NCBI GenBank assembly: GCA_028291365.1
Contig: JAQGIE010000055.1
Span: 1-33,829 of the forward strand
Source of the DNA: Rhodospirillales bacterium
GTDB lineage: Bacteria > Pseudomonadota > Alphaproteobacteria > BOG-932 > Roseiterribacteraceae
DNA length: 33,829 bases
Direction of reading: 5' to 3'
Of this stretch, positions 1 through 8,777 are shown piece by piece (positions within the stretch are counted from its first letter, which is position 1; every line of letters begins with the position of its first letter). Under the pieces are notes generated by a model. The model saw only the letters and a program-made list of their open reading frames with translations. It was not told the DNA's origin and searched no databases. The position numbers were made by a program, and so were the translations under genes.

Positions 1-707
1 CTCGCCGCCTTGGCCAGGTTGGCTGCGTTGGTGATCTGCCCCTGATCGTCGGTCGCGTTCTGGTACAGCGTCGAATTCGCCGCGAGCGAACTCTGGAGCG
101 TGCTGAGGTTCAGGCGCTGCGTCAGGATCGAGGCTTGCTGCGTGATGTCGAGCATGCCGAAACCGTCCGGCAGCTGCAGCGCATGGGTCGTCACGTCGCG
201 AAGCACGGTGTCGCTGAGAATCTGGTAGACGTCGGTGACGTTGCCGATATTGCGCATGAAATACGCCGCTTCGCGCAGCGCCGGGTCCTGGGTGCCGAGA
301 TTCTTCTCGAACACGGTGGTGGCATAGGTCTGCGCGAATTTGGCCTGAAACGTCGGATCCTTCAGCGCGGCTGGCGGACCGTTCGCAAAGCTCAGGTCGG
401 CGACGAGCTTGGTAAATCTCGGGTCAACAAGCTGGTTGACCAGTGAACTCTGGTTGCTCGGATCCTGCGTCAGCAGCGTGCGAAGCCGCGCCGGATACTG
501 CATCTCGCTTTCGAGCCCGTAGCTCGTGAGAACGATGTTGAGAAGCTTCTGGTCGCGGAACAGCTGATCGACCGAGGTGATCTGCGGCGCCTTCTGATTG
601 AAGTAATCCAGCGCCTGCGTCACGCTCGGCGACTTGGCGTTGCGCGCCAGCTGGCTCTGCTGGTTGGCGAGAAGTCCCTGCCAGCTGGAAATCGCGAGGG
701 AAGACAT
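1..707 (-). CDS. DUF1217 family protein, partial (3' end outside window)
   Basis: This is an open frame of 235 codons reading off the left edge. It begins at ATG 707-705 with MSSLAISSWQGLLANQQ. It aligns without large gaps to the first ~230 residues of the next gene upstream (877-3651): shared blocks include LLTQDPS, LREAAYF/VREAAYF, VYQILSD/VYQILAD and a leucine- and glutamine-rich helix (ILTQRLNL/LLSQRLNL). It is therefore a tandem paralogue. DUF1217 proteins are common in alphaproteobacteria and, as I recall, often lie near flagellar genes; the biochemical role is not established. The predicted structure is mostly helical, with no signal peptide or membrane segment in the visible part. Whether it carries the same C-terminal flagellin-like segments as its neighbour cannot be seen. 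The family call is fairly safe; the function is inferred. Confidence 0.8.
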   Translation of the reverse strand, partial: MSSLAISSWQGLLANQQSQLARNAKSPSVTQALDYFNQKAPQITSVDQLFRDQKLLNIVLTSYGLESEMQYPARLRTLLTQDPSNQSSLVNQLVDPRFTKLVADLSFANGPPAALKDPTFQAKFAQTYATTVFEKNLGTQDPALREAAYFMRNIGNVTDVYQILSDTVLRDVTTHALQLPDGFGMLDITQQASILTQRLNLSTLQSSLAANSTLYQNATDDQGQITNAANLAKAA

Positions 708-755
708 CGGACACTCCCGGCACGCCGCGCAAATGCGGAGCGGCCCGGGATATCA

Positions 756-774
756 TCGGCGCGCAGCGCGCCGA
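756..774. repeat. Perfect GC-rich inverted repeat between the DUF1217 genes
   Basis: TCGGCGCGC and its exact reverse complement face each other across a single A. The repeat lies in the 169-bp gap between the two DUF1217 genes. No T-run follows on either strand, so it is only a weak terminator candidate for the 924-aa gene. It could instead be an mRNA-stabilising or leader hairpin of the downstream gene. Nothing else convincing, and no clear promoter for the downstream paralogue, was seen in 708-876. Confidence 0.4.
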
Positions 775-876
775 AGCCGTGACTTGTTGCAGTGTGCCCG
801 AAACGCCGCCTTTGAAAACGACCGTTACGTTACGGAATCAAACCGCGTGTAACCGGCCGCGCGTACCCGGAAGGGC

Positions 877-3651
877 TCAGGCGAGCAGGTTCAGAATGCC
901 GCTCGCGCCGGTCGTGTTGCCTGACATGATGTCGGCAAGCGTGAGCTGCGCGGTGTCTGATTGCGCGACACTGAGATATTGCAGGGCCAGGCTCTGCGCC
1001 TTCTTGGTCCCCTGATACGGCTTGGCCGCGAGCGCGGACTCGAATTGTCCCTTGTCGGTCACCAGCTGGTCGATTTCCGCCGTCCCGAACTTGACCCGGC
1101 TGATGTCGCCGCGGAGATCCGCGCTGATACCCAGCGCGGCGGTCAACGCCTGGTCAAGCAGCGTCGTCGGCGCCGCGGCGGTGGTGCGCAGCGACGCGAT
1201 CGCGGCGCGGATCTGCGCCGCCACCTGCGTGTCGAACTCGCCATGACCCGAGATATCGTAACTGCCGGGCCGGCTCTTGGTGAAGATCAGCGTGTCGGCA
1301 ACTGAGGTCAGCAGGTTGCCGGAACCGACGCTCGCGCCGTTGAGGATGCTCGGCAGCAGCTGGCTGAAGCGGGTCAGCCGGTCGTCGATCGCGGTGCGCG
1401 GATCGAAGGTGGCGCGCCCCTTGTCGAGCGTCGCGGCGTCGCTGGTGAGCGTGGCGCTCCCGTCCGCGACGTTGGGCAGGATGGTGTTGTTGATGGTCGA
1501 AAGCGCCGTCGTCGCATTGCCGACCGTGTCGAGATGCAGACCGGCGAGCGCGCTGTTCACCATGGTCGCGAAATCAGGTCCGCGAAGCTTGATCTGGGTG
1601 CCGTTGACGAAGCCGTAGGTCTTCGGGCCGAGCAGCAGATTGTCGAGACCGGCGGTGCCCGGCGTGTTGATCAAGGTCTGGATGTTGGTCTTGATCTGGG
1701 TCGCCTGCGTGTCGAGCGCCGCACTGGCGCTACCGCTGGCTGCACTGGAGGCCAAGATCTGAAGCTGCCCCAGCAGCGTGCTGACCTGAACCGCGCGCGA
1801 CAGCGCATCCACCGCCGACTGGCTGGCCAGCGTGAGCTGCTGCGTTGGGGCTGTGGTCGCGAAGGCGCCGCTCGCTGCGATCCCCTGCACATAGCCGGCT
1901 TCGTTGGTGATCTGCTGCTGTGCGCGCGACAACGCGTCCGAAACCGATCCCTTCAGAAGATTGCTGGCGCCGAGCGCGTTCGCCGCGGTCTTGACGTTGG
2001 TGTCTTTGAGCGCGTCGCGGATCGAGGTGAGCAGGTCGGCGCCGTGGATCTCCAGCAGCGTTCCCGAAATCAATCCATAGGAGTTCGTGCCGGCGACCAG
2101 CAGATTCTCCTTGCCGCCATTCGGCGTCTGGATGATCCGCTCGATGTCGCCCTTGATCTGCTGAACCTGCGCGTCCAACGCCGTGCGGTCGCCGGTGAAG
2201 GTCGATTGGGCACCGGTCGAGACCAGCGCCCCGAGATCGGCGAATTTCGACCGGATCTGGTTCATCCGGCCAAGCGCCTCTTGCGAGGAATTATCGGCGC
2301 GAATGACGAGGCCGAGCTGGGCGGTCGAAATCGTCGGATCGCTCGCGACGATGGCGCGATTATAAAGCTGCGTCTGCTGCGCGACCGCGGTGACGGCGTT
2401 GGCTGCGCCGGTCCGCGCGTTGGCGAGATCGGTGGCGATCGAGCCGGGCACGGCAGGCGGGTAGGTCAGGCCTGCAAACGCCGACTGGGCCGACTGCAGC
2501 TGGGCGCGGACGGTCGGCGTCAGATCCGTGCCGCTGAAGGTAAAGCTGCCGCCAGCGGTGTTCACCGTGATCGACAGGCTGGATTCGAGCAGGTTCTTCT
2601 GCGTCGCGTCCGACGGGTCGACATAGGTTGCCGAATCGAGATTGCGGATCAGCCGGGTCGAGGTGGCAGCGAACTCGGTTTGATAGGCACTGAGGGTGGT
2701 CGAGTCCGGCGCCGAGCTGGCCAGCGTCGCGAGCTGGCTCAGGCGCGCGATGTCGGTATCGGACCCGCTCAACCGCGCTTGCGCCGCATCGATCAGACCG
2801 CGCACGCCCGCGAGCTGCGGTGCGGTGGTGTTCTGGGTCGCGATCTTCGCGCCGTTGATGCCGGTCGGATCCTGACGCGGGACGAGATTGGCGTAGGCGT
2901 TCTGGATCGCCTGCAACTCGCCGACGACGCTCGTCATGGCGGTGCTGGCCGCGCCCACCAGCTTGGTCGCGTTCTGGACGTTGATCTGGTCCGCGGCAGC
3001 TTTGCCGTACAGATCGGTCTGGCTCGCGAACTGACTCTGCAGGTCTTTCAGGTTCAGACGCTGCGACAGGAGCTTGGCCTGCTTGTCGACATCGAGCATC
3101 GCGAACTGGTCGGGCAGGTGCAACGCCTTGGTCACGACGTCGCGCAGCACGTTGTCGGCGAGGATCTGATAGACGCTGGTGACGCCGCCGATCTTGCGTA
3201 GGAAGTACGCAGCCTCGCGCACCGACGAGTCCTGGTTGCCGAGGTTCTTTTCGAAGACGTTCAGCGCATAGGTCTGCTGTACCTTCGCCTGGTAGGCGGG
3301 ATCGGTGAGCGCCGCCGGCGTTCCCTGGAAGAAACTCAGATCCTTGACGAACTGCAGGTAGCGAGTGTCGACGAGGCGATTGACCAGCGACTTCGGATCG
3401 CTCGGATCCTGGGTCAGCAGTTGCCGGACCTTGCCGATATTGCTGATGTCGCTCTCGAGCCCGTAGGTCGTCAGAACGGTGTTGAGCAGTTTGCGGTCGC
3501 GCAGCAGGTCGTCGACTTTGGTGACCTTGGGCGCCTTGGCGGCAAAATAGTCGACCGCGGCCTTCACGTCGGCCGACTTGGCCGACTTGAGCATCTGGGC
3601 TTGCTGGTTCTTCAGCAGCCCCTGCCAGAGCGGAATGGTTGAGATCGACAT
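877..3651 (-). CDS. DUF1217 protein with flagellin-like segments (924 aa)
   Basis: Residues 1 to ~230 match the neighbouring DUF1217 paralogue. The remainder is long, rich in Ala, Thr, Ser and Gln, and predicted mainly helical. It holds three related segments at about 331-385, 494-548 and 647-702. Each has a helix, then NLL, then a short beta stretch and GxDL/GxDF, for example ENLLVAGTNSYGLISGT and DNLLLGPKTYGFVNGT. That pattern resembles the part of alphaproteobacterial flagellins around GVNLLNG...IKGVD. I infer an extracellular or filament-associated flagellar accessory role, but no signal peptide is present and export would have to be flagellar-type or absent. The ATG at 3651 is favoured because the paralogue begins at the same aligned place. 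A sigma-54 promoter match lies 41 bp upstream. The exact function is unknown. Confidence 0.8.
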   Translation of the reverse strand: MSISTIPLWQGLLKNQQAQMLKSAKSADVKAAVDYFAAKAPKVTKVDDLLRDRKLLNTVLTTYGLESDISNIGKVRQLLTQDPSDPKSLVNRLVDTRYLQFVKDLSFFQGTPAALTDPAYQAKVQQTYALNVFEKNLGNQDSSVREAAYFLRKIGGVTSVYQILADNVLRDVVTKALHLPDQFAMLDVDKQAKLLSQRLNLKDLQSQFASQTDLYGKAAADQINVQNATKLVGAASTAMTSVVGELQAIQNAYANLVPRQDPTGINGAKIATQNTTAPQLAGVRGLIDAAQARLSGSDTDIARLSQLATLASSAPDSTTLSAYQTEFAATSTRLIRNLDSATYVDPSDATQKNLLESSLSITVNTAGGSFTFSGTDLTPTVRAQLQSAQSAFAGLTYPPAVPGSIATDLANARTGAANAVTAVAQQTQLYNRAIVASDPTISTAQLGLVIRADNSSQEALGRMNQIRSKFADLGALVSTGAQSTFTGDRTALDAQVQQIKGDIERIIQTPNGGKENLLVAGTNSYGLISGTLLEIHGADLLTSIRDALKDTNVKTAANALGASNLLKGSVSDALSRAQQQITNEAGYVQGIAASGAFATTAPTQQLTLASQSAVDALSRAVQVSTLLGQLQILASSAASGSASAALDTQATQIKTNIQTLINTPGTAGLDNLLLGPKTYGFVNGTQIKLRGPDFATMVNSALAGLHLDTVGNATTALSTINNTILPNVADGSATLTSDAATLDKGRATFDPRTAIDDRLTRFSQLLPSILNGASVGSGNLLTSVADTLIFTKSRPGSYDISGHGEFDTQVAAQIRAAIASLRTTAAAPTTLLDQALTAALGISADLRGDISRVKFGTAEIDQLVTDKGQFESALAAKPYQGTKKAQSLALQYLSVAQSDTAQLTLADIMSGNTTGASGILNLLA

Positions 3652-3691
3652 GGGCGTTCTGTCTGTCGTTCAGCGAGCTTCTCCTCGCCAA

Positions 3692-3707
3692 CGCAAGAAT
3701 AACGCCA
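3692..3707 (-). promoter_or_regulatory. Sigma-54 (-24/-12) promoter candidate
   Basis: On the minus strand TGGCGTTATTCTTGCG has the invariant GG and GC exactly 10 bases apart, with TGGC and TTGC both intact. It lies 41 bp before the ATG at 3651, giving a predicted leader of about 30 nt. Sigma-54 control is usual for many flagellar genes in alphaproteobacteria, which fits the flagellin-like segments of the gene. The activator sites are not identified. Confidence 0.55.
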
Positions 3708-3763
3708 GTTACATGCCGAATGAAAGCAATCCCTTGTTACCAGCGCCTATCGGTAAGCTGGCC

Positions 3764-3788
3764 TGACCCGGCGGATCTTGCCGGGTCA
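3764..3788 (-). terminator. Hairpin over the rnr stop codon
   Basis: TGACCCGGC and GCCGGGTCA form a perfect 9-bp stem with a 7-base loop; the first three stem bases are the rnr stop codon. There is no U-tract after it, so it is either a weak intrinsic terminator or a 3'-end stabiliser. It separates the housekeeping operon from the DUF1217 genes, which have their own promoter candidate. Confidence 0.5.
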
Positions 3789-6032
3789 GCGGCGGCGATT
3801 GCCGGGTCGGGACGGGCGGTCCGGCTGCTCGCGGCTCGCCGGCTTCTCGGATCGGGGGGCGTCGGGGTCGTCGACCAGCCGGAACAGGGTCGAACCCGCG
3901 ATCGGGTCGGCCTCGACCACCCGGGCCAGGACCCGGTCGCCGAGCCGGAAGACCCGGCCCGAGCGCCGTCCGACCAGCCGGTGGTGGGGCTCGTCATGGA
4001 TCCAGAGGTCGTTGGGCTCGAGGGTCCGGATCGGCACCAGCCCGTCGGCGCCGCTCTGGTCGAGGGTCACGAACAGACCGAACCGGGTCACGCCGTTGAT
4101 GCGGCCGGGGAACGTGGCCCCGACATGGTCGGACAGGAACGAGGCGACGTAGCGGTCGATCGCGTCGCGCTCGGCTGAGGCGGCGGTGCGCTCGGTGGCG
4201 GAAATATGGGTCGCGATCTCTTCGAGCTTCTCGCGTTCATTCTCCGACAGCCCGCCGGGCCCGAGCCCATAGGCCTTCACCAGCGATCGATGCACCAGCA
4301 GATCGGCATAGCGCCGGATCGGCGAGGTGAAATGCGCGTAGCGCGGCAGCGCCAGGCCGAAATGCCCGATATTGGCCGGGCTGTACGCAGCCTGCGCCTG
4401 GCTGCGCAGCACCAGCGAGTTGATCAGTTCGGCTTCGGGCCGTTCGGCGGCGCGCTGCAGCAGCTGCGTCAGGTGTTTGGGGCGGATCACTTGCCCCTTC
4501 GACAATTTCAGGTCGGCGCCGATGCCGGCCAGGAACTGGCGCAGCGCGTCGAGCTTGGCGGCGTCGGGCGCGTCGTGCACGCGATAGACGCAGGGCGCGT
4601 GCTTGGCTTCGAGCGCTTCCGCCGCGGCGACGTTGGCGGTGATCATGAATTCTTCGATCAGCTTGTGGCTGTCGAGCCGTTCGCGCGGCGCGATCTCGGC
4701 AACGCGCCCGTCTTCGCCCAGCACGACTTTGCGTTCGGGGAGTTCGAGCTCGAGCGTGCCGCGCTTGGCACGTGCGTCCGACAGCGCGCGATAGGCGCCG
4801 TAGAGCGGCTCGATCACCGGCTTCAGCAGCGGACCCGTCACGTCGTCGCTGCGTCCGTCGCGCGCCGCCTGGACCTGCTCGTAGGTGAGGCGCGCGGCTG
4901 AGCGCATCAGGCCGCGGAACAGCCGGTGCCCGCGCAGATTTCCGTGCGCGTCGATCCACAGATGAAAGCCGAGACAGCCGCGCGGTTCGCCCGGTACCAG
5001 CGAGCACAGCCCGTTCGACAGACGCTCGGGCAGCATCGGCACGACGCGATCGGGAAAGTAGACCGAGTTGCCGCGCTCACTCGCGTCGCGATCGAGCGGC
5101 GAGCCCGGCTGCACATAGTGGGACACGTCGGCGATCGCGACGATCAGATGCCACCCGCCCGGATTCTTCGGATCCGGATCGGGTTCCGCCCACACCGCGT
5201 CATCGAAGTCGCGCGCATCGGCGCCGTCGATCGTGACCAGCGGAATGTCACGCACATCTTCACGACCGCTGAGGTCGGGCACTTCCGCCGCCTTCGCCTG
5301 GGCCAACGAAGCTTCCGAGAAGACGGTTGGAATCTGCTTGCTGTGAATGACGATCAGGCTGATGGCGCGGGCGTCCGACGCTTCGCCGACACGCTCGATC
5401 ACTTTGCCCTGGCGCAGGCCCAGTCGCGTCGCGGGCAGGATTTCGGCGACGACGATGTCGCCGTTCTGCGCGCCGCCGGTATTCGCGGGCAACACGGCCA
5501 GATCGTGTCGCGCGCGCTTGTCGGTCGGCCGGATCCGCGCGCCCCTGGGCGTGGTTTCGAACACGCCGACCATGCGGGTCGATTCCTCGCGGTCGATCTT
5601 GCGCAGGATCTTCGCCGACCAACGATGTCCGTCGATCCGCTTCAACTCGGCCAGCGCGCGATCGCCGACGCCAAGGGCCGGCAGCCCGTGCCGCCGGTCA
5701 GTGGCGACGCGCGCGAGGGGCGCGGGGCCGTCGCCGTTCCATTCGATCGGACGCGCGCGCAGCCCGCCTTCATCGTCGAGCTTCACGATCTCGACGATGC
5801 CGACGGTCTGGATCGCGCCTTTGTCGCCGACGCGTTTGCCGCGACCCCGGTCGATCGCGCCTTCGCGCTCGAGCTGCGCCAGCAGCGCTTTCAGCTCGAC
5901 GCGCTGTTCGCCTTTGATGTCGAAGGCGCGCGCGATTTCGCGGCGGCCGACATGGCCTTCATGATCGCGCAGAAAGGCGAGGATCGCCTCGCGCGTGGGA
6001 AACGGAGCTTCGCGCTTGGGCCCGCGCGTCAA
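3786..6032 (-). CDS. rnr: Ribonuclease R
   Basis: This is a processive 3'-5' exoribonuclease of the RNB/RNase II family acting on structured RNA in the cytoplasm. At 748 aa it has the usual RNase R length. It has an N-terminal winged-helix region (about 10-60), cold-shock-like RNA-binding domains, then the RNB catalytic domain with DARDFDDAV at 272-280 holding the metal-binding aspartates. The family signature TSPIRRYADLLVHR is near 567-582 and an S1 domain near 655-730 (PGRINGVTRFGLFV). The tail is short and basic. The start codon is TTG at 6032, which overlaps the topA stop as TTGA, so it is probably translated by coupling to topA. The alternative, RNase II, is less likely because of the N-terminal helix-turn-helix extension and basic tail. 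Confidence 0.95.
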   Translation of the reverse strand: MTRGPKREAPFPTREAILAFLRDHEGHVGRREIARAFDIKGEQRVELKALLAQLEREGAIDRGRGKRVGDKGAIQTVGIVEIVKLDDEGGLRARPIEWNGDGPAPLARVATDRRHGLPALGVGDRALAELKRIDGHRWSAKILRKIDREESTRMVGVFETTPRGARIRPTDKRARHDLAVLPANTGGAQNGDIVVAEILPATRLGLRQGKVIERVGEASDARAISLIVIHSKQIPTVFSEASLAQAKAAEVPDLSGREDVRDIPLVTIDGADARDFDDAVWAEPDPDPKNPGGWHLIVAIADVSHYVQPGSPLDRDASERGNSVYFPDRVVPMLPERLSNGLCSLVPGEPRGCLGFHLWIDAHGNLRGHRLFRGLMRSAARLTYEQVQAARDGRSDDVTGPLLKPVIEPLYGAYRALSDARAKRGTLELELPERKVVLGEDGRVAEIAPRERLDSHKLIEEFMITANVAAAEALEAKHAPCVYRVHDAPDAAKLDALRQFLAGIGADLKLSKGQVIRPKHLTQLLQRAAERPEAELINSLVLRSQAQAAYSPANIGHFGLALPRYAHFTSPIRRYADLLVHRSLVKAYGLGPGGLSENEREKLEEIATHISATERTAASAERDAIDRYVASFLSDHVGATFPGRINGVTRFGLFVTLDQSGADGLVPIRTLEPNDLWIHDEPHHRLVGRRSGRVFRLGDRVLARVVEADPIAGSTLFRLVDDPDAPRSEKPASREQPDRPSRPGNRRR

Positions 6033-8740
6033 CGCTTGGCCTTCTTGGCAGCCGCCTTCTTGGCGGCAGTCTTTTGCGTTGAACTCTTTTTGGCGGCGCT
6101 CTTCTTCGCCGCGCTTTTCTTGGCTGGCGCGGTCTTTTTGGTCGCGGCTTCTTTCGGTGCCGCTTCCTTGTTGGCTTCCGTCTTCTTCGCCGCCGCCTTG
6201 CCCTTGGCGGGCTTGGCTTTGGCGGCGAGCAGCGGCAGCGCCTGTTCCAGCGTCGCGTCCTCGGTCGACGCGCCGCGCGGCAGCGACGCCATGGTGCGTC
6301 CGTGCTTCACGTACGGGCCGTAGCGGCCGCTATGCAGCGTCACCGGCACCTGGTCGCTGGGATGCAGGCCCAACTCGCGCAGCTGGCCGCGACCGCCGCC
6401 CTTGGCGACGGCGCCAGCAAGCAGCTCGATGGCGCGGTTCATGCCCACCGTCAGCACGTCGTCGCCGGCCGTCAGCGACTTGTAGACCGGACCGCGCTTC
6501 ACATACGGGCCAAAGCGGCCGATGCCGGCGGTGATCTCTTCGTTGGTGTTTGGATCGACCCCGACCGGACGCGGCAGCGCCAACAGCGACAGCGCTTTTG
6601 CAAGATCGACATCGGCGGCGGGAAGGCCTTTGGGCAGCGACGCGCGCTTGGGCTTCGGCGCTTTCTTGTCTTCCTTGTTGGCTTCACCGAGCTGCACGTA
6701 CGAGCCGTACGGGCCACGGCGCAGCGTGACCATCAGGTTCGTTGTCGGATCGAGCCCCAATTCGCGGCTCGCCGGTTGGTCGGCGTCGCCATTGCTGCCG
6801 TCGCCGTTCGGCACCACCAGCGGACGCGTGAAGTTGCACTCGGGATAATTCGAGCAACCGACGAAGGCGCCGAACTTGCCGAGTTTCAGCGACAGGCGGC
6901 CGGTACCGCAAGTCGGGCAGACGCGCGGATCGCGCGCCGCGCCGTCGACCTGCGGGAAGAGATGCGGACCCAACTCCTGATCGAGCGCCGAGATGACGTC
7001 GCTGATCTTGAGGTCCTTGGTCTCACCGATGGCCGCCGAGAAGGCGGTCCAGAATTCGCGCAGCAGCTTCTTCCAGTCGAGTTCGCCGGCCGAGATCGAA
7101 TCGAGCTTGGATTCGAGATCGGCGGTGAAGTCGTAGGCGACATAGGTCGGGAAGAAATTTTCCAGGAACGCGGTGACGAGCCGGCCGCGATCGGTCGGCT
7201 GGAAGCGTTTCTTGTCGAGCGTGACATATTGCCGATCCTGCAGCACCTGCATGATCGAGGCGTAGGTCGACGGCCGGCCGATGCCGAGTTCTTCCAGGCG
7301 CTTCACCAGCGAAGCTTCGCTGAAGCGCGGCGGCGGCTGGGTGAAATGCTGGTCTTGTTTGACCTCGCCGCGCTTGACCGCATCGCCCTTTTCCATCGGC
7401 GGCAGACGGCGGCTTTCTTCTTCCTCGCCGGCTTCGATCGGATCGTCGCGATCTTCGCGATAGAGCGCGAGGAAGCCATCGAACACCATGGTCTGGCCGG
7501 TGGCGCGCAGGCCGACCTTGCCGTCGGCCGACGGAATCTCGACCGCGACCTGATCGAACACGGCGCTTTCCATCTGCGACGCGACGGTGCGCTTCCAGAT
7601 CAGCTCGTAGAGACGCGCGGCGTCGGCATCGAGATAGCGCGCCACGTCCTGCGGGCGGCGCGACAGGTCGGTCGGACGGATCGCTTCGTGCGCTTCCTGC
7701 GCGTTCTTGGCTGCACTCTTATAAACGCGCGGCTGCGCCGGGACGTATTTGTCGCCGTGCTCCTTGCCGATCAGCGCGCGCGCCTGGGTGATCGCTTCGC
7801 CCGACAGGGTCACGCCGTCGGTACGCATATAGGTGATCAGGCCGACCGTCTCGCCGCCGATCTCGACACCTTCATACAGACCCTGCGCGACGCGCATCGT
7901 CTTGGTGGCGCCGAGGCCGAGCTTGCGCGACGCCTCCATCTGCAGGCTCGAGGTGATGAAAGGCGGGTAGGGGTTGCGGCGCTGCTGTTTGCGCTCGACC
8001 GAACCGACTTTGAAATTGCCGGCTTCGATGCGACGCGCCGCGTCGCGCGCGGCCGCTTCGTTGGGCAGCGCGAACTTGTCGAGCTTCTTGCCATCGAGTT
8101 CGACCAGGCGGGCGACGAACGTGCCCTTGTCGGTCGAAGCCTCGATTTCGATCGTCCAATATTCCTGCGGCTTGAACGCCTCGATTTCCTGCTCGCGCTG
8201 GCACACCAGGCGCAGCGCGACCGACTGCACGCGGCCGGCCGACTTCGAGCCCGGCAGCTTGCGCCACAGAACCGGCGACAGGGTGAAGCCGACGAGATAG
8301 TCGAGCGCGCGTCGCGCCAGGTAGGCGTCGATCAGCGGACGGTCGAGCTGACGCGGATTCGCGAACGCATCCTGCACCGCGCGCTTGGTGATCTCGTTGA
8401 AGGTGACGCGTTGGACGTCGCGCGAATCGAGCAGCTTCTTCTGCCGCAGGATCTCCTGCACGTGCCACGAGATCGCTTCGCCTTCGCGATCCGGATCGGT
8501 CGCGAGGAAGATGTGGTCGGCGGCTTTGACCGCCTTGGTGATGGCGTCGATGTTGCGGCCGGCGCGATCGCCGAGCTCCCAATCCATCGCGAAGTCTTCG
8601 TCGGGACGCACCGATCCGTCGCGCGCGGGTAGGTCGCGCACGTGGCCATAGCTGGCCAGCACGATGTATTCGTCACCTAGGTATTTGTTGATCGTCTTCG
8701 CTTTGGCGGGCGACTCGACGATGACGACATTCTTGCTCAA
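6029..8740 (-). CDS. topA: DNA topoisomerase I
   Basis: This is a type IA topoisomerase that relaxes negative supercoils; 903 aa. The Toprim domain begins at once (VIVESPAKAKT, residues 5-15, and ATDPDREGEAISWH near 79-93). The catalytic tyrosine sits in LITYMRTDG near residue 304. One four-cysteine zinc ribbon (CPTCG...GCSNYPEC) lies near 607-635. Three C-terminal Toprim_C repeats follow, each with a GPYGSYV/GRFGPYV/GRYGPYV core, then a tail of about 60 residues rich in Lys and Ala. The frame stays open further upstream through dprA, but TTG 8740 is chosen because the conserved protein starts at SKNVVIVES and AGGGA lies a few bases before it. It lies 37 bp after dprA and overlaps rnr by four bases. 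Confidence 0.96.
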   Translation of the reverse strand: MSKNVVIVESPAKAKTINKYLGDEYIVLASYGHVRDLPARDGSVRPDEDFAMDWELGDRAGRNIDAITKAVKAADHIFLATDPDREGEAISWHVQEILRQKKLLDSRDVQRVTFNEITKRAVQDAFANPRQLDRPLIDAYLARRALDYLVGFTLSPVLWRKLPGSKSAGRVQSVALRLVCQREQEIEAFKPQEYWTIEIEASTDKGTFVARLVELDGKKLDKFALPNEAAARDAARRIEAGNFKVGSVERKQQRRNPYPPFITSSLQMEASRKLGLGATKTMRVAQGLYEGVEIGGETVGLITYMRTDGVTLSGEAITQARALIGKEHGDKYVPAQPRVYKSAAKNAQEAHEAIRPTDLSRRPQDVARYLDADAARLYELIWKRTVASQMESAVFDQVAVEIPSADGKVGLRATGQTMVFDGFLALYREDRDDPIEAGEEEESRRLPPMEKGDAVKRGEVKQDQHFTQPPPRFSEASLVKRLEELGIGRPSTYASIMQVLQDRQYVTLDKKRFQPTDRGRLVTAFLENFFPTYVAYDFTADLESKLDSISAGELDWKKLLREFWTAFSAAIGETKDLKISDVISALDQELGPHLFPQVDGAARDPRVCPTCGTGRLSLKLGKFGAFVGCSNYPECNFTRPLVVPNGDGSNGDADQPASRELGLDPTTNLMVTLRRGPYGSYVQLGEANKEDKKAPKPKRASLPKGLPAADVDLAKALSLLALPRPVGVDPNTNEEITAGIGRFGPYVKRGPVYKSLTAGDDVLTVGMNRAIELLAGAVAKGGGRGQLRELGLHPSDQVPVTLHSGRYGPYVKHGRTMASLPRGASTEDATLEQALPLLAAKAKPAKGKAAAKKTEANKEAAPKEAATKKTAPAKKSAAKKSAAKKSSTQKTAAKKAAAKKAKR

Positions 8741-8777
8741 GCGCGTCCCTATCTGGTCTCCGGGCGGTCGCCCGTCG

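Noticed and set aside
1534-3201. Long open frame (555 codons) on the plus strand opposite the 924-aa DUF1217 gene
   Set aside because: It mirrors codon bias of the opposite GC-rich gene, is dominated by Arg, Gly and Asp, and shows no family motif; the minus-strand protein has a paralogue next door.
6302-8632. 776-codon open frame opposite topA
   Set aside because: The opposite strand encodes topA with every motif; this frame has typical antisense composition and no recognisable domain.
8761-8774. CGGGCG-GT-CGCCCG dyad between dprA and topA as a terminator
   Set aside because: Two-base loop, no T-run, and topA must be read through from dprA; too weak to call.
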